From contig NZ_WVVV01000011.1 of NCBI RefSeq assembly GCF_012911015.1, positions 1-64,000 of the forward strand: 64,000 nucleotides of DNA, in the 5' to 3' direction. The notes beneath the pieces are model-generated. The model saw only the letters and a list, made by a program, of their open reading frames with translations, did not search any database and was not told where the DNA came from. Numbering within the stretch: the stretch's first letter is position 1; every line of letters starts with the position of its first letter. Positions 19,916 to 28,463 of this stretch are shown here, piece after piece. The position numbers and the translations under genes were made by a program. The stretch comes from Chelativorans sp. ZYF759 (GTDB lineage: Bacteria; Pseudomonadota; Alphaproteobacteria; Rhizobiales; Rhizobiaceae).

Positions 19916-20200
19916 ATGAGCGCCATCATCACCAAGGATAATCTGTTCCGTCCGTCGCGGTCGAAGGCCGAGACCAAGGCGCAGGTGACCGACAACGCCG
20001 CGCGCGCCATCATCGATGCAGAGGTCGACAGCCGCGAGGCCAAGACCGAACGGCTGAGACAAGCCCGCATGAAGATGGAGGCCGAGCAGGCCGCCAACGA
20101 GGAAGCCGCACCGGCCAAGAAGACGCGCGCCAAGGCCAAGCCGGCCGCGACCAAGGCAAAATCGACCGCCAAGGCCAAGCCCGCGGCAAAGAAGGCCTGA
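19916..20200 (+). CDS. Small Lys/Ala-rich protein with histone-H1-like tail
   Basis: A 94-aa protein. Residues 1-60 are a charged, probably helical segment (KDNLFRPSRSKAETKAQVTDNAAR); the last 30 residues are an Ala/Lys/Pro repeat (AKAKPAATKAKSTAKAKPAA) resembling the tail of histone H1 or bacterial H1-like proteins. GAAAGGAGCCGTC precedes the ATG. The terminator before it separates it from the cold-shock gene, although read-through is possible. Nucleic-acid binding is a guess from composition. I do not recognise a named family with confidence. Confidence 0.7.
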   Translation: MSAIITKDNLFRPSRSKAETKAQVTDNAARAIIDAEVDSREAKTERLRQARMKMEAEQAANEEAAPAKKTRAKAKPAATKAKSTAKAKPAAKKA

Positions 20201-20207
20201 TCTGGCG

Positions 20208-20227
20208 GGCCGGCCCTAAAGCCGGCC
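20208..20227. terminator. Hairpin between convergent genes
   Basis: GGCCGGC-CCTAAA-GCCGGCC is a perfect 7-bp stem that overlaps the stop of the ABC ATPase gene. It has no clear U-tract on either strand. Confidence 0.35.
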
Positions 20228-20962
20228 AGCCTCGATGATGCGCTGCAGAAACTGCTGTGTGCGCGGGTCTTCGGGGCGCGAGAGGAGCTTCGCCGGCGGA
20301 CCTTCCTCCAGAATTCGTCCGCCCTCCAGGAAGCAGACGCGATCGCCGACATCGCGCGCGAACCCCATCTCATGTGTGACGATGACCATCGTCATGCCCT
20401 CATCCTTCAGACCCTTGATGATCCTCAGCACCTCGCCGATCAGTTCGGGGTCCAGCGCCGCCGTCACCTCGTCGAGAAGCAGGACGTCGGGCCGCGAAGC
20501 CAGAGACCGCACGATCGCCACGCGCTGCTGCTGGCCGCCGGACAATTGCTCCGGATAGCTGGCGGCGAAATCCTCCATGCCGAACAGCGCCAGCAGGTGG
20601 CGCGCCCTCTCTTCCGCCTCCGCGCGCTTTATCCCGTGCACCCTGCGCGGGGCGAGCGTGATGTTGTCGAGCACCGTCATGGTGGGAAAAAGATTGTAGG
20701 ACTGGAAGACGATGCCGATGCGCTTCTGCAAGCCCGTCGCGCCGAAGCTCTGATCCTCGATCGAAACCCCGTCCAGCCGGATTTCGCCGTGGTCGAAATC
20801 GACCAGCCGGTTGATGCAGCGCAGCAGCGTCGACTTGCCCGACCCCGATGCGCCGATCAGGCAGACCACCTCGTGGCGCGAGACCGCGAGGCTGACATCG
20901 TCGAGCACAAGGCGGTCACCGTAATATTTGGTGACCGCGTCGATGTCGATTTTTGGGGTCAT
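20216..20962 (-). CDS. Amino-acid ABC transporter ATP-binding protein
   Basis: A 248-aa polar-amino-acid (GlnQ/HisP-type) ATPase: Walker A GASGSGKST, IGIVFQSYNLFPTMTVLDNI, signature [11 protein letters not shown], Walker B VLLLDEVTAALDPEL and switch-His VTHEMGFARDV. Walker B ends in DEVT rather than the common DEPT, keeping the catalytic Glu. The ATG at 20962 overlaps the permease stop (ATGA), so the frame upstream of it is only permease antiframe. Third gene of the SBP-permease-ATPase operon. Confidence 0.93.
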   Translation of the reverse strand: MTPKIDIDAVTKYYGDRLVLDDVSLAVSRHEVVCLIGASGSGKSTLLRCINRLVDFDHGEIRLDGVSIEDQSFGATGLQKRIGIVFQSYNLFPTMTVLDNITLAPRRVHGIKRAEAEERARHLLALFGMEDFAASYPEQLSGGQQQRVAIVRSLASRPDVLLLDEVTAALDPELIGEVLRIIKGLKDEGMTMVIVTHEMGFARDVGDRVCFLEGGRILEEGPPAKLLSRPEDPRTQQFLQRIIEAGRL

Positions 20963-21834
20963 CCGGCCCTCTGCAGGCGGCGTTCGCGGTCTTTGCGGGT
21001 CACGTAGTCGGCGAGCCGTGCCATTGGGATCGTGGCGAGCAGGAACAGCCCGGCCGCCACCACCAGCGAGGAATAGTTGAAGGTCGTGGCGGTGTAGATC
21101 TGCGCCTCGCGCACCGCGTCGCGCACGCCCAGCACCGACAGGAGCGCAACATCCTTCTGCAGCGCGACCACGATGTTCATCAGCGCCGGCAGCACGTTGC
21201 GCAAGGCTTGCGGCAGGACCGCATAGATCATGGTCTGCGCTTCCGTGAGCCCCAGCGACTTGGCCGCTGCCCACTGCCCTTCATGCACCGCGTCGATCCC
21301 GGAACGGTAGATTTCCGCGACATAGGCCGAATAGGACAGGATCATCGCCACCGAACCCCAGAACAGCGCGCTGTTGGGCAGGCCCGGCAGGTTCAGCGCG
21401 GGGATGCCGAAACCGAAAAGCAGCACCAGGAGCAGCACGGGAATGCCGCGAAAGATGTCGATATAGACGACGACCATCAACCGGAAGGGCGCGAACCAGG
21501 GTGCGCGCAGCGAGCGCACGAGTGCCAGCACCAGGGCCCACAGCGCGATGCAGAACAGCGCCGTCAGCCAGATGCGCATCGAAATCCAGAAGCCCGACAG
21601 GACGCGCGGAAATGCTTCCGCCATCGCGTTCACATTGAAGAACTGCAACTGCACGCGCGGCCATTGCGCGGCGGAGGTGATCCACCAGCCGAGCGCGCCG
21701 AAGACGATGACGATGCTGAGAATGCTGATGACGGTCGGGCGCACCGCCTTGCGCCAGTCGTCGCGACGGCGAGGGGGCAGGGGGCGGCGAACCGCCACCC
21801 CGTCGACGGGCGCGTCCGCAGGCGGCAGGCTCAT
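20959..21834 (-). CDS. Amino-acid ABC transporter permease
   Basis: A 291-aa HisM/GlnP-type permease. The basic N terminus (RRPLPPRRRDDWRKAVRPT) precedes the first TM (VISILSIVIVFGALGWW). The coupling EAA loop is in AAKSLGLTEAQTMIYAVLPQALRNVLPALMN, and YIDIFRGIPVLLLVLLFGFG is the typical family block. There is one permease gene only, so the channel is probably a homodimer. It overlaps both neighbours by 4 nt. Confidence 0.92.
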   Translation of the reverse strand: MSLPPADAPVDGVAVRRPLPPRRRDDWRKAVRPTVISILSIVIVFGALGWWITSAAQWPRVQLQFFNVNAMAEAFPRVLSGFWISMRIWLTALFCIALWALVLALVRSLRAPWFAPFRLMVVVYIDIFRGIPVLLLVLLFGFGIPALNLPGLPNSALFWGSVAMILSYSAYVAEIYRSGIDAVHEGQWAAAKSLGLTEAQTMIYAVLPQALRNVLPALMNIVVALQKDVALLSVLGVRDAVREAQIYTATTFNYSSLVVAAGLFLLATIPMARLADYVTRKDRERRLQRAG

Positions 21835-22667
21835 TCGGTGATCATCTGCAGATCGGGATCGGCCACGAGATACTGGCTCTGGAGGTCCGCGACGACCCCT
21901 CTTTCGATGACCGATGACAGCGCGTCATCGACCCATTCGACCAGCGGATTGCCATATTCGAACAAGAGGCCGTGGCCGCGATCGTTCTCGTCGGCCGGCA
22001 GCATGGCGACGATGCCGGCTTCGGGAATCTGCACCGCGGTGGCAAACAGCGCGGTCGGCAGGGCCGCCAGCGTCGCGTCGATCTGGCCGGCCTGCATCGC
22101 CTGGAAGACGCCGATCTGGTCGTCATAGACGGCGGCTTCCTGCACATCCAGAATGTTCTCCAGATAGGCAAGGTCGGTGGTGCCGATCACCGCGCCCCAG
22201 CGGGCGTTCCGCAGGTCGTCGAAGCTTGTCGCGCCTTCAACCGGGCTGCCGGGAAGCGCGATCACCGCCTTCTCGGGCTGGAAATAGACCTGGCTGAAGG
22301 TGACGACCTCCGCGCGCGCCTCGGTCACGGAGATCTGCTGGATGGCGAAGTCGAAATCCTTCGGACCGGGCGCGATGGTCTGATCGAAGGTATTGCCGAC
22401 CCAGACGACATCCTCCCGGGCGAAGCCCATTTCCTCGGCCAAGGCGTAGATGAGGCCGTTCTCGAAGCCCTCGCCGCCCGCGGGATCGTTGTTCAGCATC
22501 CAGGGCGGATAGACCGGATCGCCGGTACCGACAGTCAGCTTGCCGGGCGTGACGAGGCGCGGATCGTTCGTCGTGCGCTCGTCGGCCATGACGGCCGCGC
22601 CTGCCAGCGTGAGCGAAAACAGTGCCGCGGCGCCGATCTTGCCCAACTTCACAATGGACTCATTCAT
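21831..22667 (-). CDS. Amino-acid ABC transporter substrate-binding protein
   Basis: A 278-aa periplasmic binding protein. The ATG at 22667 follows GGGAGACGGGT; residues 1-28 are a Sec signal (LGKIGAAALFSLTLAGAAVMA). The mature part begins with TPGKLTVGTGDPVYPPWMLNN, the SBP family 3 opening, and includes GFENGLIYALAEEMGF and FDFAIQQISVTEARAEVVTFS. First gene of its operon. The ligand is probably a polar amino acid, not resolvable further. Confidence 0.92.
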   Translation of the reverse strand: MNESIVKLGKIGAAALFSLTLAGAAVMADERTTNDPRLVTPGKLTVGTGDPVYPPWMLNNDPAGGEGFENGLIYALAEEMGFAREDVVWVGNTFDQTIAPGPKDFDFAIQQISVTEARAEVVTFSQVYFQPEKAVIALPGSPVEGATSFDDLRNARWGAVIGTTDLAYLENILDVQEAAVYDDQIGVFQAMQAGQIDATLAALPTALFATAVQIPEAGIVAMLPADENDRGHGLLFEYGNPLVEWVDDALSSVIERGVVADLQSQYLVADPDLQMITE

Positions 22668-22802
22668 ACCCGTCTCCCTCACCCTCAGGTCGCAGCCAGT
22701 GTCAGTGCCGATGAAATTTCGCGCAGCATAGCGCCAGCGCCAAAAGTGGCGCAAGCCAAAGCTGGCCGCTTCCCACAGCATGCGGGGAAGGAGGGGGCGG
22801 TG

Positions 22803-23216
22803 TCAGGTGCGGTCCGGTGCCGGTTCCTCGTCGAACTCGCGCACCAGCCCGAGAAACCGTCGGAAGAACCGCTCCATGTGATTGAGCGTCTGCTCGAAAT
22901 CCTGCTCGGAGGGCACGGAGGATTGTGGCTGCGAGCCCGGACGCTCCAGTTCAGCCACCCGCTCTTCCAACCGTTCGAGACGTGTTTCCAGATCGCCGAT
23001 CTCGCGGTGGTAGGCTTCGCGTTCGTCGACGGCCGCCCGGCAGACGAGTTCGACGCCGCGCTCGCGGCAGACCGACATCTGGCCGGTGGCAAGGTCCATG
23101 CGCACGAAGCCGTCTTCCGAGCGTTCCATGCGATAGCGCTCGGCGTCCTGGGCAGAAGCGGGTGCGGCCGCGACGAGGGCGCTGGCAAGGACAAGGATCA
23201 CGGGTCTTGCAGTCAT
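22803..23216 (-). CDS. Exported protein with a C-terminal coiled coil, function unknown
   Basis: A 137-aa protein with a Sec signal (ILVLASALVAAAPASAQ) and AAGGAGGCATCATC before its ATG. After the signal come a short conserved-looking domain (RYRMERSEDGFVRMDLATGQMSVCRERG with two cysteines, CRERGVELVC) and a heptad-rich helix (REIGDLETRLERLEERVAELE). I recognise the pattern from alphaproteobacterial periplasmic proteins but know no function. It is divergent from the DUF952-pyrD pair. Confidence 0.72.
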   Translation of the reverse strand: MTARPVILVLASALVAAAPASAQDAERYRMERSEDGFVRMDLATGQMSVCRERGVELVCRAAVDEREAYHREIGDLETRLERLEERVAELERPGSQPQSSVPSEQDFEQTLNHMERFFRRFLGLVREFDEEPAPDRT

Positions 23217-23344
23217 GATGATGCCTCCTTCTGAAAGGCTGGACGAAGATGGCCACCCCAATGTGCCCGAATTGCGGTGAACTCGCACAGCCAGTCCACC
23301 TTGCCGCTTTGCACCCGGCGACAATTCCACTATAGCGCGGCCTC

Positions 23345-23692
23345 ATGGCCGAACAGATCTACAAGATATGCCCCCGCGAAGCCTGGCAGGAAGCCGAGCG
23401 GAAGGGGCGTTTCGAAGGCGCGGCGATCGATCTCGCCGACGGCTACATCCATTTCTCGACAGCCGATCAGGCGCGCGAGACGGCGGCCAAGCACTTCGCC
23501 GGCCAGGACGATCTCCTGCTGGTTGCCGTCGAAACTGCCGCGCTGGGCGATGCCTTGCGCTGGGAGGTCTCGCGTGGCGGCGCGCTCTTTCCGCATCTGT
23601 ACGGGCCGCTGGACATGTCGGCCGTGAGCTGGGTCCGCCCGCTGCCGCTCGGCGCCGATGGCAGCCACCGCTTCCCGGAGATGAAGCCGTGA
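23345..23692 (+). CDS. DUF952 family protein
   Basis: A 115-aa DUF952 protein: IYKICPREAWQEAERKGRFEGAAIDLADGYIHFSTADQ is the family block, resembling an ADP-ribosyltransferase-like or RES-like fold, and FPHLYGPLDMSAV closes it. The function is not established. It directly precedes pyrD with a GTGA overlap, a pairing seen in many alphaproteobacteria, so it is translationally coupled to pyrimidine synthesis. Confidence 0.87.
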   Translation: MAEQIYKICPREAWQEAERKGRFEGAAIDLADGYIHFSTADQARETAAKHFAGQDDLLLVAVETAALGDALRWEVSRGGALFPHLYGPLDMSAVSWVRPLPLGADGSHRFPEMKP

Positions 23693-24765
23693 CGGTTTTC
23701 GACGCGATCGGCCGCAGGCTGCTCTTCACGCTGGAGCCGGAACGCGCGCATGAACTCTCCATTCAGGGGCTGCGCTCGGGCGTGCCGCTTTGCCGGCGGC
23801 CGGCGGCCGACCCGCGGCTGCGGGTCATGGTGGCCGGCATCGGTTTTGAAAACCCGATCGGGATGGCGGCCGGCTTCGACAAGAATGCCGAGGTGCCCGA
23901 CGCGCTGCTGGGACTGGGTTTCGGATTCGCGGAGGTCGGCACGATCACGCCCCGCCCGCAGCCTGGCAATCCGCGTCCGCGCGTGTTCCGGCTGGAGCGT
24001 GACCGGGCCGTCATCAACCGGCTCGGTTTCAACAATGAAGGCCATGCCGCCGCGCTCGCCCGGCTTTCCGCGCGTGCCCGCAAGGGCGGGGTCGTCGGCG
24101 TCAATGTCGGCGCCAACAAGGAATCCGAGGACCGCGTCGCCGATTATGTCGCCGGCGTGCGCGCCTTCGCGCCCCATGCCTCCTACCTGACGGTCAACAT
24201 CTCCTCGCCCAACACGCCGGGCCTGCGTGACCTCCAGGAACGCGAGAGCCTGTCGGTCCTGCTCGAAGCCGTCATCGCCGCGCGCAACGCGAGCGGCTGC
24301 AAGGTGCCGCTATTCCTGAAGATCGCGCCCGATCTCTCGCCGGAGCAGATGGAAGACATCGCCGCCGTGGTGATCGAAAAGGGTGTCGAGGGGCTGATCG
24401 TCTCCAACACCACGCTCGGGCGCAAGGGGCTGAAGAGTTCGAAGGCGCGGGAGGCGGGCGGCCTTTCCGGACGTCCGCTCTTCAACCGTTCCACCATCGT
24501 GCTCGCGCGGATGCGCAAGCTGGTCGGACACAAGCTGCCGATCATCGGCGTGGGTGGCGTCGATTCCGACGAGACCGCGGCCGAAAAGATCCGTGCCGGC
24601 GCCGATCTCGTCCAGCTCTATACCGGCCTGATTTTCGGCGGGCCTTCTCTTCCGGGGCAGATCGTGCGCGGCCTGTCGCGCATTCTCGACCGCGAAAAGC
24701 TCGAGCGTCTGGCCGATCTGCGCGACAGCCGCGTCGACGAATGGGCGGCCCGGCCGCTCGACTAG
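23689..24765 (+). CDS. pyrD: Dihydroorotate dehydrogenase (quinone)
   Basis: Membrane-associated class 2 enzyme that oxidises dihydroorotate to orotate with quinone, 358 aa. The GTG at 23689 overlaps the DUF952 stop; upstream extension reads only its antiframe. The amphipathic N terminus (FDAIGRRLLFTLEPERAHELSIQGL), FENPIGMAAGFDKNAEVPDALLGLGFGFAEVGTITPRPQPGNPRPR, VNISSPNTPGLRDLQ with the catalytic Ser, and GVGGVDSDETAAEKIRAGADLVQLYTG for FMN binding are all present. Confidence 0.96.
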   Translation: MTVFDAIGRRLLFTLEPERAHELSIQGLRSGVPLCRRPAADPRLRVMVAGIGFENPIGMAAGFDKNAEVPDALLGLGFGFAEVGTITPRPQPGNPRPRVFRLERDRAVINRLGFNNEGHAAALARLSARARKGGVVGVNVGANKESEDRVADYVAGVRAFAPHASYLTVNISSPNTPGLRDLQERESLSVLLEAVIAARNASGCKVPLFLKIAPDLSPEQMEDIAAVVIEKGVEGLIVSNTTLGRKGLKSSKAREAGGLSGRPLFNRSTIVLARMRKLVGHKLPIIGVGGVDSDETAAEKIRAGADLVQLYTGLIFGGPSLPGQIVRGLSRILDREKLERLADLRDSRVDEWAARPLD

Positions 24766-26108
24766 GTCGGAAACGTCCTTGCGGCGCGCAATGGCAGGAT
24801 GGCGAGCAGGCTGATCCCCCGCGCCAGCAGGAACACGTGGAGCGCCGCCCACAGGCCGTGATTGCCGAAGGCCGGCCCCAGCGTGAATATCGCCGCCAGA
24901 TAGAGCGCGAAGGACAGGAGCATCATGTTGCGCATGTCGCGCGACCAGGTGGCGCCGATGAAGATCCCGTCCATCTGGAAGGCCAGCACGCCGGCAACGG
25001 CCGTCAGCGCGGCCCAGGGCAGATAGCGCATCGCCTCCGCGCGCACGTCCGGCGCCGTCGTCACGAGCGCGACGAGATGGCTCCCGAAGGCGAGAATCAG
25101 GATGGCGATCAGGCCCGAGAAGCCGAACCCCCAGATCGCCGTCAGCTTGACCGCGCGGTCGAAGGCCGGCCGGTAGCGCGCGCCCACCGCGCGCCCCGCG
25201 ATCTGCTCGGCGGCAGTCGCGAAGCCGTCGAGAAGATAGCCCGCCAGCAGGAAGAAGTTCATCAGCACCGCGTTGGCCGCCAGCGTCAGCGTGCCCATCT
25301 GCGCGCCCTGGCGGGCCAGCAGCGCGAAGGCGGCGAGCAGCACGAAGGACCGGATCATGATGTCCCGGTTGAGCACGAACATGGCCCTGTGCGCGGCCAT
25401 GTCGGTAACCGCGCCACGCCGCATGGGAGGCATCCTGCGGAAGCGGCGGATGACGAAGGTAAGGCCGATCACCATCGCCAGCGCCTCGCCGCCCACCGTG
25501 CCCCATGCAACGCCTTCGAGCCCCCAGCCGAGCCAGAGGCCGAGAAAGATCGAAAGGCCGATATTGCAGAGGTTGAGGATGAGCTGCAGTAAGAGGCCGA
25601 GGCCGCCTTCCCCGCGCCCCAGCACGTAGCCGAGGATCGCATAATTCACCAGCGCGAAGGGCGCGGAAATGAGGCGGATATAGACATAGGCGGACAGGGC
25701 CTCCGACACGCGCGGTTCGGCGGCGATGAACCAGACACCGCCCGCCACGACCAGCGGCCCCGCCACCAGCAGCGCGAGACCGGACACGATCGCGATCAGA
25801 AAGGCCCGCCAGAAGATCGCCTGTTCCTCGCGCGTGTCCTCGCGGCCGAAGGCCTGCGAGACCAGTCCCGTCGTGCCCGAGCGCAGGAAGCTGAAGGAGG
25901 CGAAGACGACGTCGAAGACGATCGCGCCGGCCGCCAGTCCGCCGAGCAGCGCCGCATCGCCCAACTGCCCGACCACGGCCGTGTCGACGATGCCGAGCAG
26001 CGGCGTGGTCAGATAGGCAAGCGTCATCGGCAGGGCGATGGCGAAGACCAGCCCGTGTGTGACCTGAAAGGGATGGACCTTGCCCTGACTGGCGGTCTGC
26101 GTGCTCAC
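24762..26108 (-). CDS. MATE family efflux transporter
   Basis: A 448-aa cation-coupled multidrug antiporter with 12 predicted helices (LVFAIALPMTLAYLTTPLLGIVDTAVVGQLG opens the family). The GTG at 26108 gives a normal length; the frame continues upstream without similarity and without an ATG. The duplicated halves and the conserved GLVSQAFGREDTREEQAIFWRAF loop are visible. DinF-like membership is possible. It diverges from the HDAC-like gene by 134 bp and ends 4 nt inside the pyrD stop. Confidence 0.88.
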   Translation of the reverse strand: MSTQTASQGKVHPFQVTHGLVFAIALPMTLAYLTTPLLGIVDTAVVGQLGDAALLGGLAAGAIVFDVVFASFSFLRSGTTGLVSQAFGREDTREEQAIFWRAFLIAIVSGLALLVAGPLVVAGGVWFIAAEPRVSEALSAYVYIRLISAPFALVNYAILGYVLGRGEGGLGLLLQLILNLCNIGLSIFLGLWLGWGLEGVAWGTVGGEALAMVIGLTFVIRRFRRMPPMRRGAVTDMAAHRAMFVLNRDIMIRSFVLLAAFALLARQGAQMGTLTLAANAVLMNFFLLAGYLLDGFATAAEQIAGRAVGARYRPAFDRAVKLTAIWGFGFSGLIAILILAFGSHLVALVTTAPDVRAEAMRYLPWAALTAVAGVLAFQMDGIFIGATWSRDMRNMMLLSFALYLAAIFTLGPAFGNHGLWAALHVFLLARGISLLAILPLRAARTFPT

Positions 26109-26242
26109 GTGAGGAATCTCGGTAACGATGCGGGCCGCCTTCCATCGCAGGCCCGGTCCTCCGACGCAACGTGCCAGCCCTGACCTGGAATTGACCGCGA
26201 CCGCCTTTGCCTTTCGGGCCTGCCCGCCGCATATCTGTCGCC

Positions 26243-27148
26243 ATGCACCTGCCGATCGTCCACCACCCCGATTACGACGCCCGTTTCGCCAGCGACCATC
26301 GTTTCCCGATGGGCAAGTATGGCCGGCTGATCGAGGTCCTTGCGCAAGACGGGCTGGTGGGCCGCACCAATGTGCATCGCCCCGCACCCGCCGACGCCGA
26401 GCTTCTCGCGCTGGCGCATACGCCGGCCTATGTGGAGCAGGTCATCGCCTGCGAGGTGCCGCTTGCGGTCGAGCGCGAGATCGGCTTTCCGGTCGACGAG
26501 CGCGTCTCGCGCCGTGCCCGGCTGGCGACCGCCGGCACGCTGCTGGCTGCCGAACTGGCCCTCGAATACGGGATCGCCTGCAACGGCGCCGGTGGCAGCC
26601 ATCACGCACGCCGCACCGGCGGCGCCGGTTTCTGCACCTTCAACGATGTTGCCGTGGCCGCGCTCGCGCTCCTGGAGCGCAGACAGGTCGGCCGCATCCT
26701 CGTCGTCGATCTCGACGTGCATCAGGGCGATGGCACCGCGGATATCCTGATGGGCGAGGACCGCGTCACGACCTTCTCCATGCATGCCGAGAAGAACTAC
26801 CCCGTGCGCAAGATTCCTTCCGGACTCGACGTGGGGCTGGAGGACGCGCTGGGCGACGAGCCCTACCTGACGCGGCTTGCCGATGTCCTCGACGCCCTGG
26901 CGCGGGAAGCCCGCCCGGATCTCGTTTTCTACAATGCCGGGGTCGATCCGCATGCCGACGACAGACTCGGCCGCCTGGCGCTGACGGACGAGGGGCTGCG
27001 GCGGCGCGACAGGATGGTGATCGGCCATTTTCGCGAACGCGCGATCCCGGTCTGCGGTGTGATCGGCGGCGGCTATTCGCGCGACGTCGACGCGCTGGCG
27101 CGCCGCCATGCGATCCTCTTTTCGCAGGCCCGGGCCTATTTGCGGTAG
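26243..27148 (+). CDS. Histone-deacetylase family amidohydrolase
   Basis: A 301-aa zinc amidohydrolase of the HDAC/acetylpolyamine/acetoin-utilisation family. The zinc ligands are in DLDVHQGDG (Asp, His) and YNAGVDPHADD (Asp), with the catalytic His pair in GGSHHARRTGGAGFCTFNDVA. Bacterial members deacetylate acetylpolyamines or small acetylated substrates. The ATG at 26243 begins the conserved MHLPIVHHPDYDARFASDHRFPMGKYGRL. Monocistronic; its stop overlaps the convergent DUF6460-like gene. Confidence 0.9.
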   Translation: MHLPIVHHPDYDARFASDHRFPMGKYGRLIEVLAQDGLVGRTNVHRPAPADAELLALAHTPAYVEQVIACEVPLAVEREIGFPVDERVSRRARLATAGTLLAAELALEYGIACNGAGGSHHARRTGGAGFCTFNDVAVAALALLERRQVGRILVVDLDVHQGDGTADILMGEDRVTTFSMHAEKNYPVRKIPSGLDVGLEDALGDEPYLTRLADVLDALAREARPDLVFYNAGVDPHADDRLGRLALTDEGLRRRDRMVIGHFRERAIPVCGVIGGGYSRDVDALARRHAILFSQARAYLR

Positions 27149-27399
27149 CTGGCGATCCGCAGGATGAGGAAAAGCGGGATCACGACCGCCGCGCCGAGCA
27201 GGAAATAGGCCCAGAAGCGGTGCAGCGATTCAAAGCCGAGGTTCCACAGACCGGCGAAGAAATCGCTGGCGGCGGCCAGCAGGCCCCAGGGCGTCAGCCC
27301 GAGCGAAGCCATGACGACGCCGACGATGAAGGAGATGACGATCAGCTTGATCGCCACGCGCAGCGGCGTATCGCCGAGAAAGCGGTTGAGTGCCGACAT
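27136..27399 (-). CDS. Small membrane protein (DUF6460-like)
   Basis: An 87-aa protein with two membrane helices (LIVISFIVGVVMASLGL and FWAYFLLGAAVVIPLFLIL). The FLGDTPLRVAIKLIVISFIVGVVM start matches short rhizobial proteins I recall as DUF6460; the assignment is by pattern. No function is known. It overlaps the end of the HDAC-like gene by 13 nt, tail to tail. Confidence 0.6.
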   Translation of the reverse strand: MSALNRFLGDTPLRVAIKLIVISFIVGVVMASLGLTPWGLLAAASDFFAGLWNLGFESLHRFWAYFLLGAAVVIPLFLILRIASYRK

Positions 27400-27455
27400 G
27401 CGTTTGCGTCTCCTGAAGCTCTGTCAGCCGCAGATACGTTCTCCGACGCTCCGCT

Positions 27456-28382
27456 TCAAGCTGCGGCCTGCGCGAGAAAGGCTTCGACTTCCCGCCTGCG
27501 CGGCATGGGTGCCACCGCGCCATGGCCCTGCGTGGCCAGCGCCGCCGCGGCATTGGCGAAGCGTGCCGCGGCGAAAGGATCGCCGATCCTCAGATACTCG
27601 GCCAGGAAATTGCCGTCGAACGTGTCGCCGGCCCCGGTCGCGTCGACGGCCTGCACCGGCAGTCCCGCCACCAGGCGCCGTTCGTCGGGCGTCGCGACCA
27701 GACAGCCCTTGCTGCCCAGCGTCAGCGCCACCACCCTGGCGCCGAGCCTCAGACAATGATCGGCGATGCGGTCGGGATCGGACAATCCGAGAAGCTGCTC
27801 GGCATCCTCCAGTCCCGGCAGCGCGATGTCGGTCATGGCCACCGCCGCCTCGATCATCGCGCGCGCCCGGGCCAGCGGCCAGAGCCTGAGCCTGAGATTG
27901 GTATCGAAGGAGACGAGCACGCCGGCCTCCCGTGCCATCGCCATCGCCTCGAAGACGGCGTCGCAGGCCGTTGCGCTGATCGCCAGGCTGATGCCCGAGG
28001 CATGCAGGATGCGCGCGCTGCAGATATAGTCGCGCGGCACGTCCGCAGGCGCGATCCGGCTCGCCGCCGAGCCCGCACGCAGATAGGAGAAGCTGTGGCC
28101 GGCCTCGCCGTGATGGACGAAATAGACGCCCGTATGCGCCTCTGCGCTGCGGATCACCTGCGCCGCATCGACGCCGTTCTCGGTCCAGAGCTGCATCAGG
28201 CTGTCGCCGAACTCGTCCCGGCCCACCCCGGTGAACATGCCAGCCGACGCGCCGGCCCTTGCGGCTGCAATCGCGCAATTCGAGGTGTCGCCGCCATGGC
28301 CGCGCAGATACTGGCCCTCGCGGCCGGTCTGGTTGAACTCGATCATGGGCTCGCCCATGCAGACGATCTCAGCTTGCGCCAT
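27456..28382 (-). CDS. PfkB-family sugar kinase, 2-dehydro-3-deoxygluconate kinase-like
   Basis: A 308-aa ribokinase-family kinase. The GEPMIEFNQTGREG start, GGDTSNCAIAAARAGA, and DATGAGDTFDGNFLAEYL with the catalytic Asp are diagnostic. The FDTNLRLRLWPLARARAMIEAA stretch is typical of KDG kinases. It would phosphorylate 2-keto-3-deoxygluconate to feed the Entner-Doudoroff aldolase. No KDPG aldolase is in the window, so another keto- or amino-sugar is possible. Confidence 0.82.
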   Translation of the reverse strand: MAQAEIVCMGEPMIEFNQTGREGQYLRGHGGDTSNCAIAAARAGASAGMFTGVGRDEFGDSLMQLWTENGVDAAQVIRSAEAHTGVYFVHHGEAGHSFSYLRAGSAASRIAPADVPRDYICSARILHASGISLAISATACDAVFEAMAMAREAGVLVSFDTNLRLRLWPLARARAMIEAAVAMTDIALPGLEDAEQLLGLSDPDRIADHCLRLGARVVALTLGSKGCLVATPDERRLVAGLPVQAVDATGAGDTFDGNFLAEYLRIGDPFAAARFANAAAALATQGHGAVAPMPRRREVEAFLAQAAA

Positions 28383-28463
28383 CGGACCAGGGTTCCCTCG
28401 GAGACTGTGCTGCCCGGCTGATAGCGGGATCGCCGCTCCAAGTCCACGTCGATGGGCGGGCGA

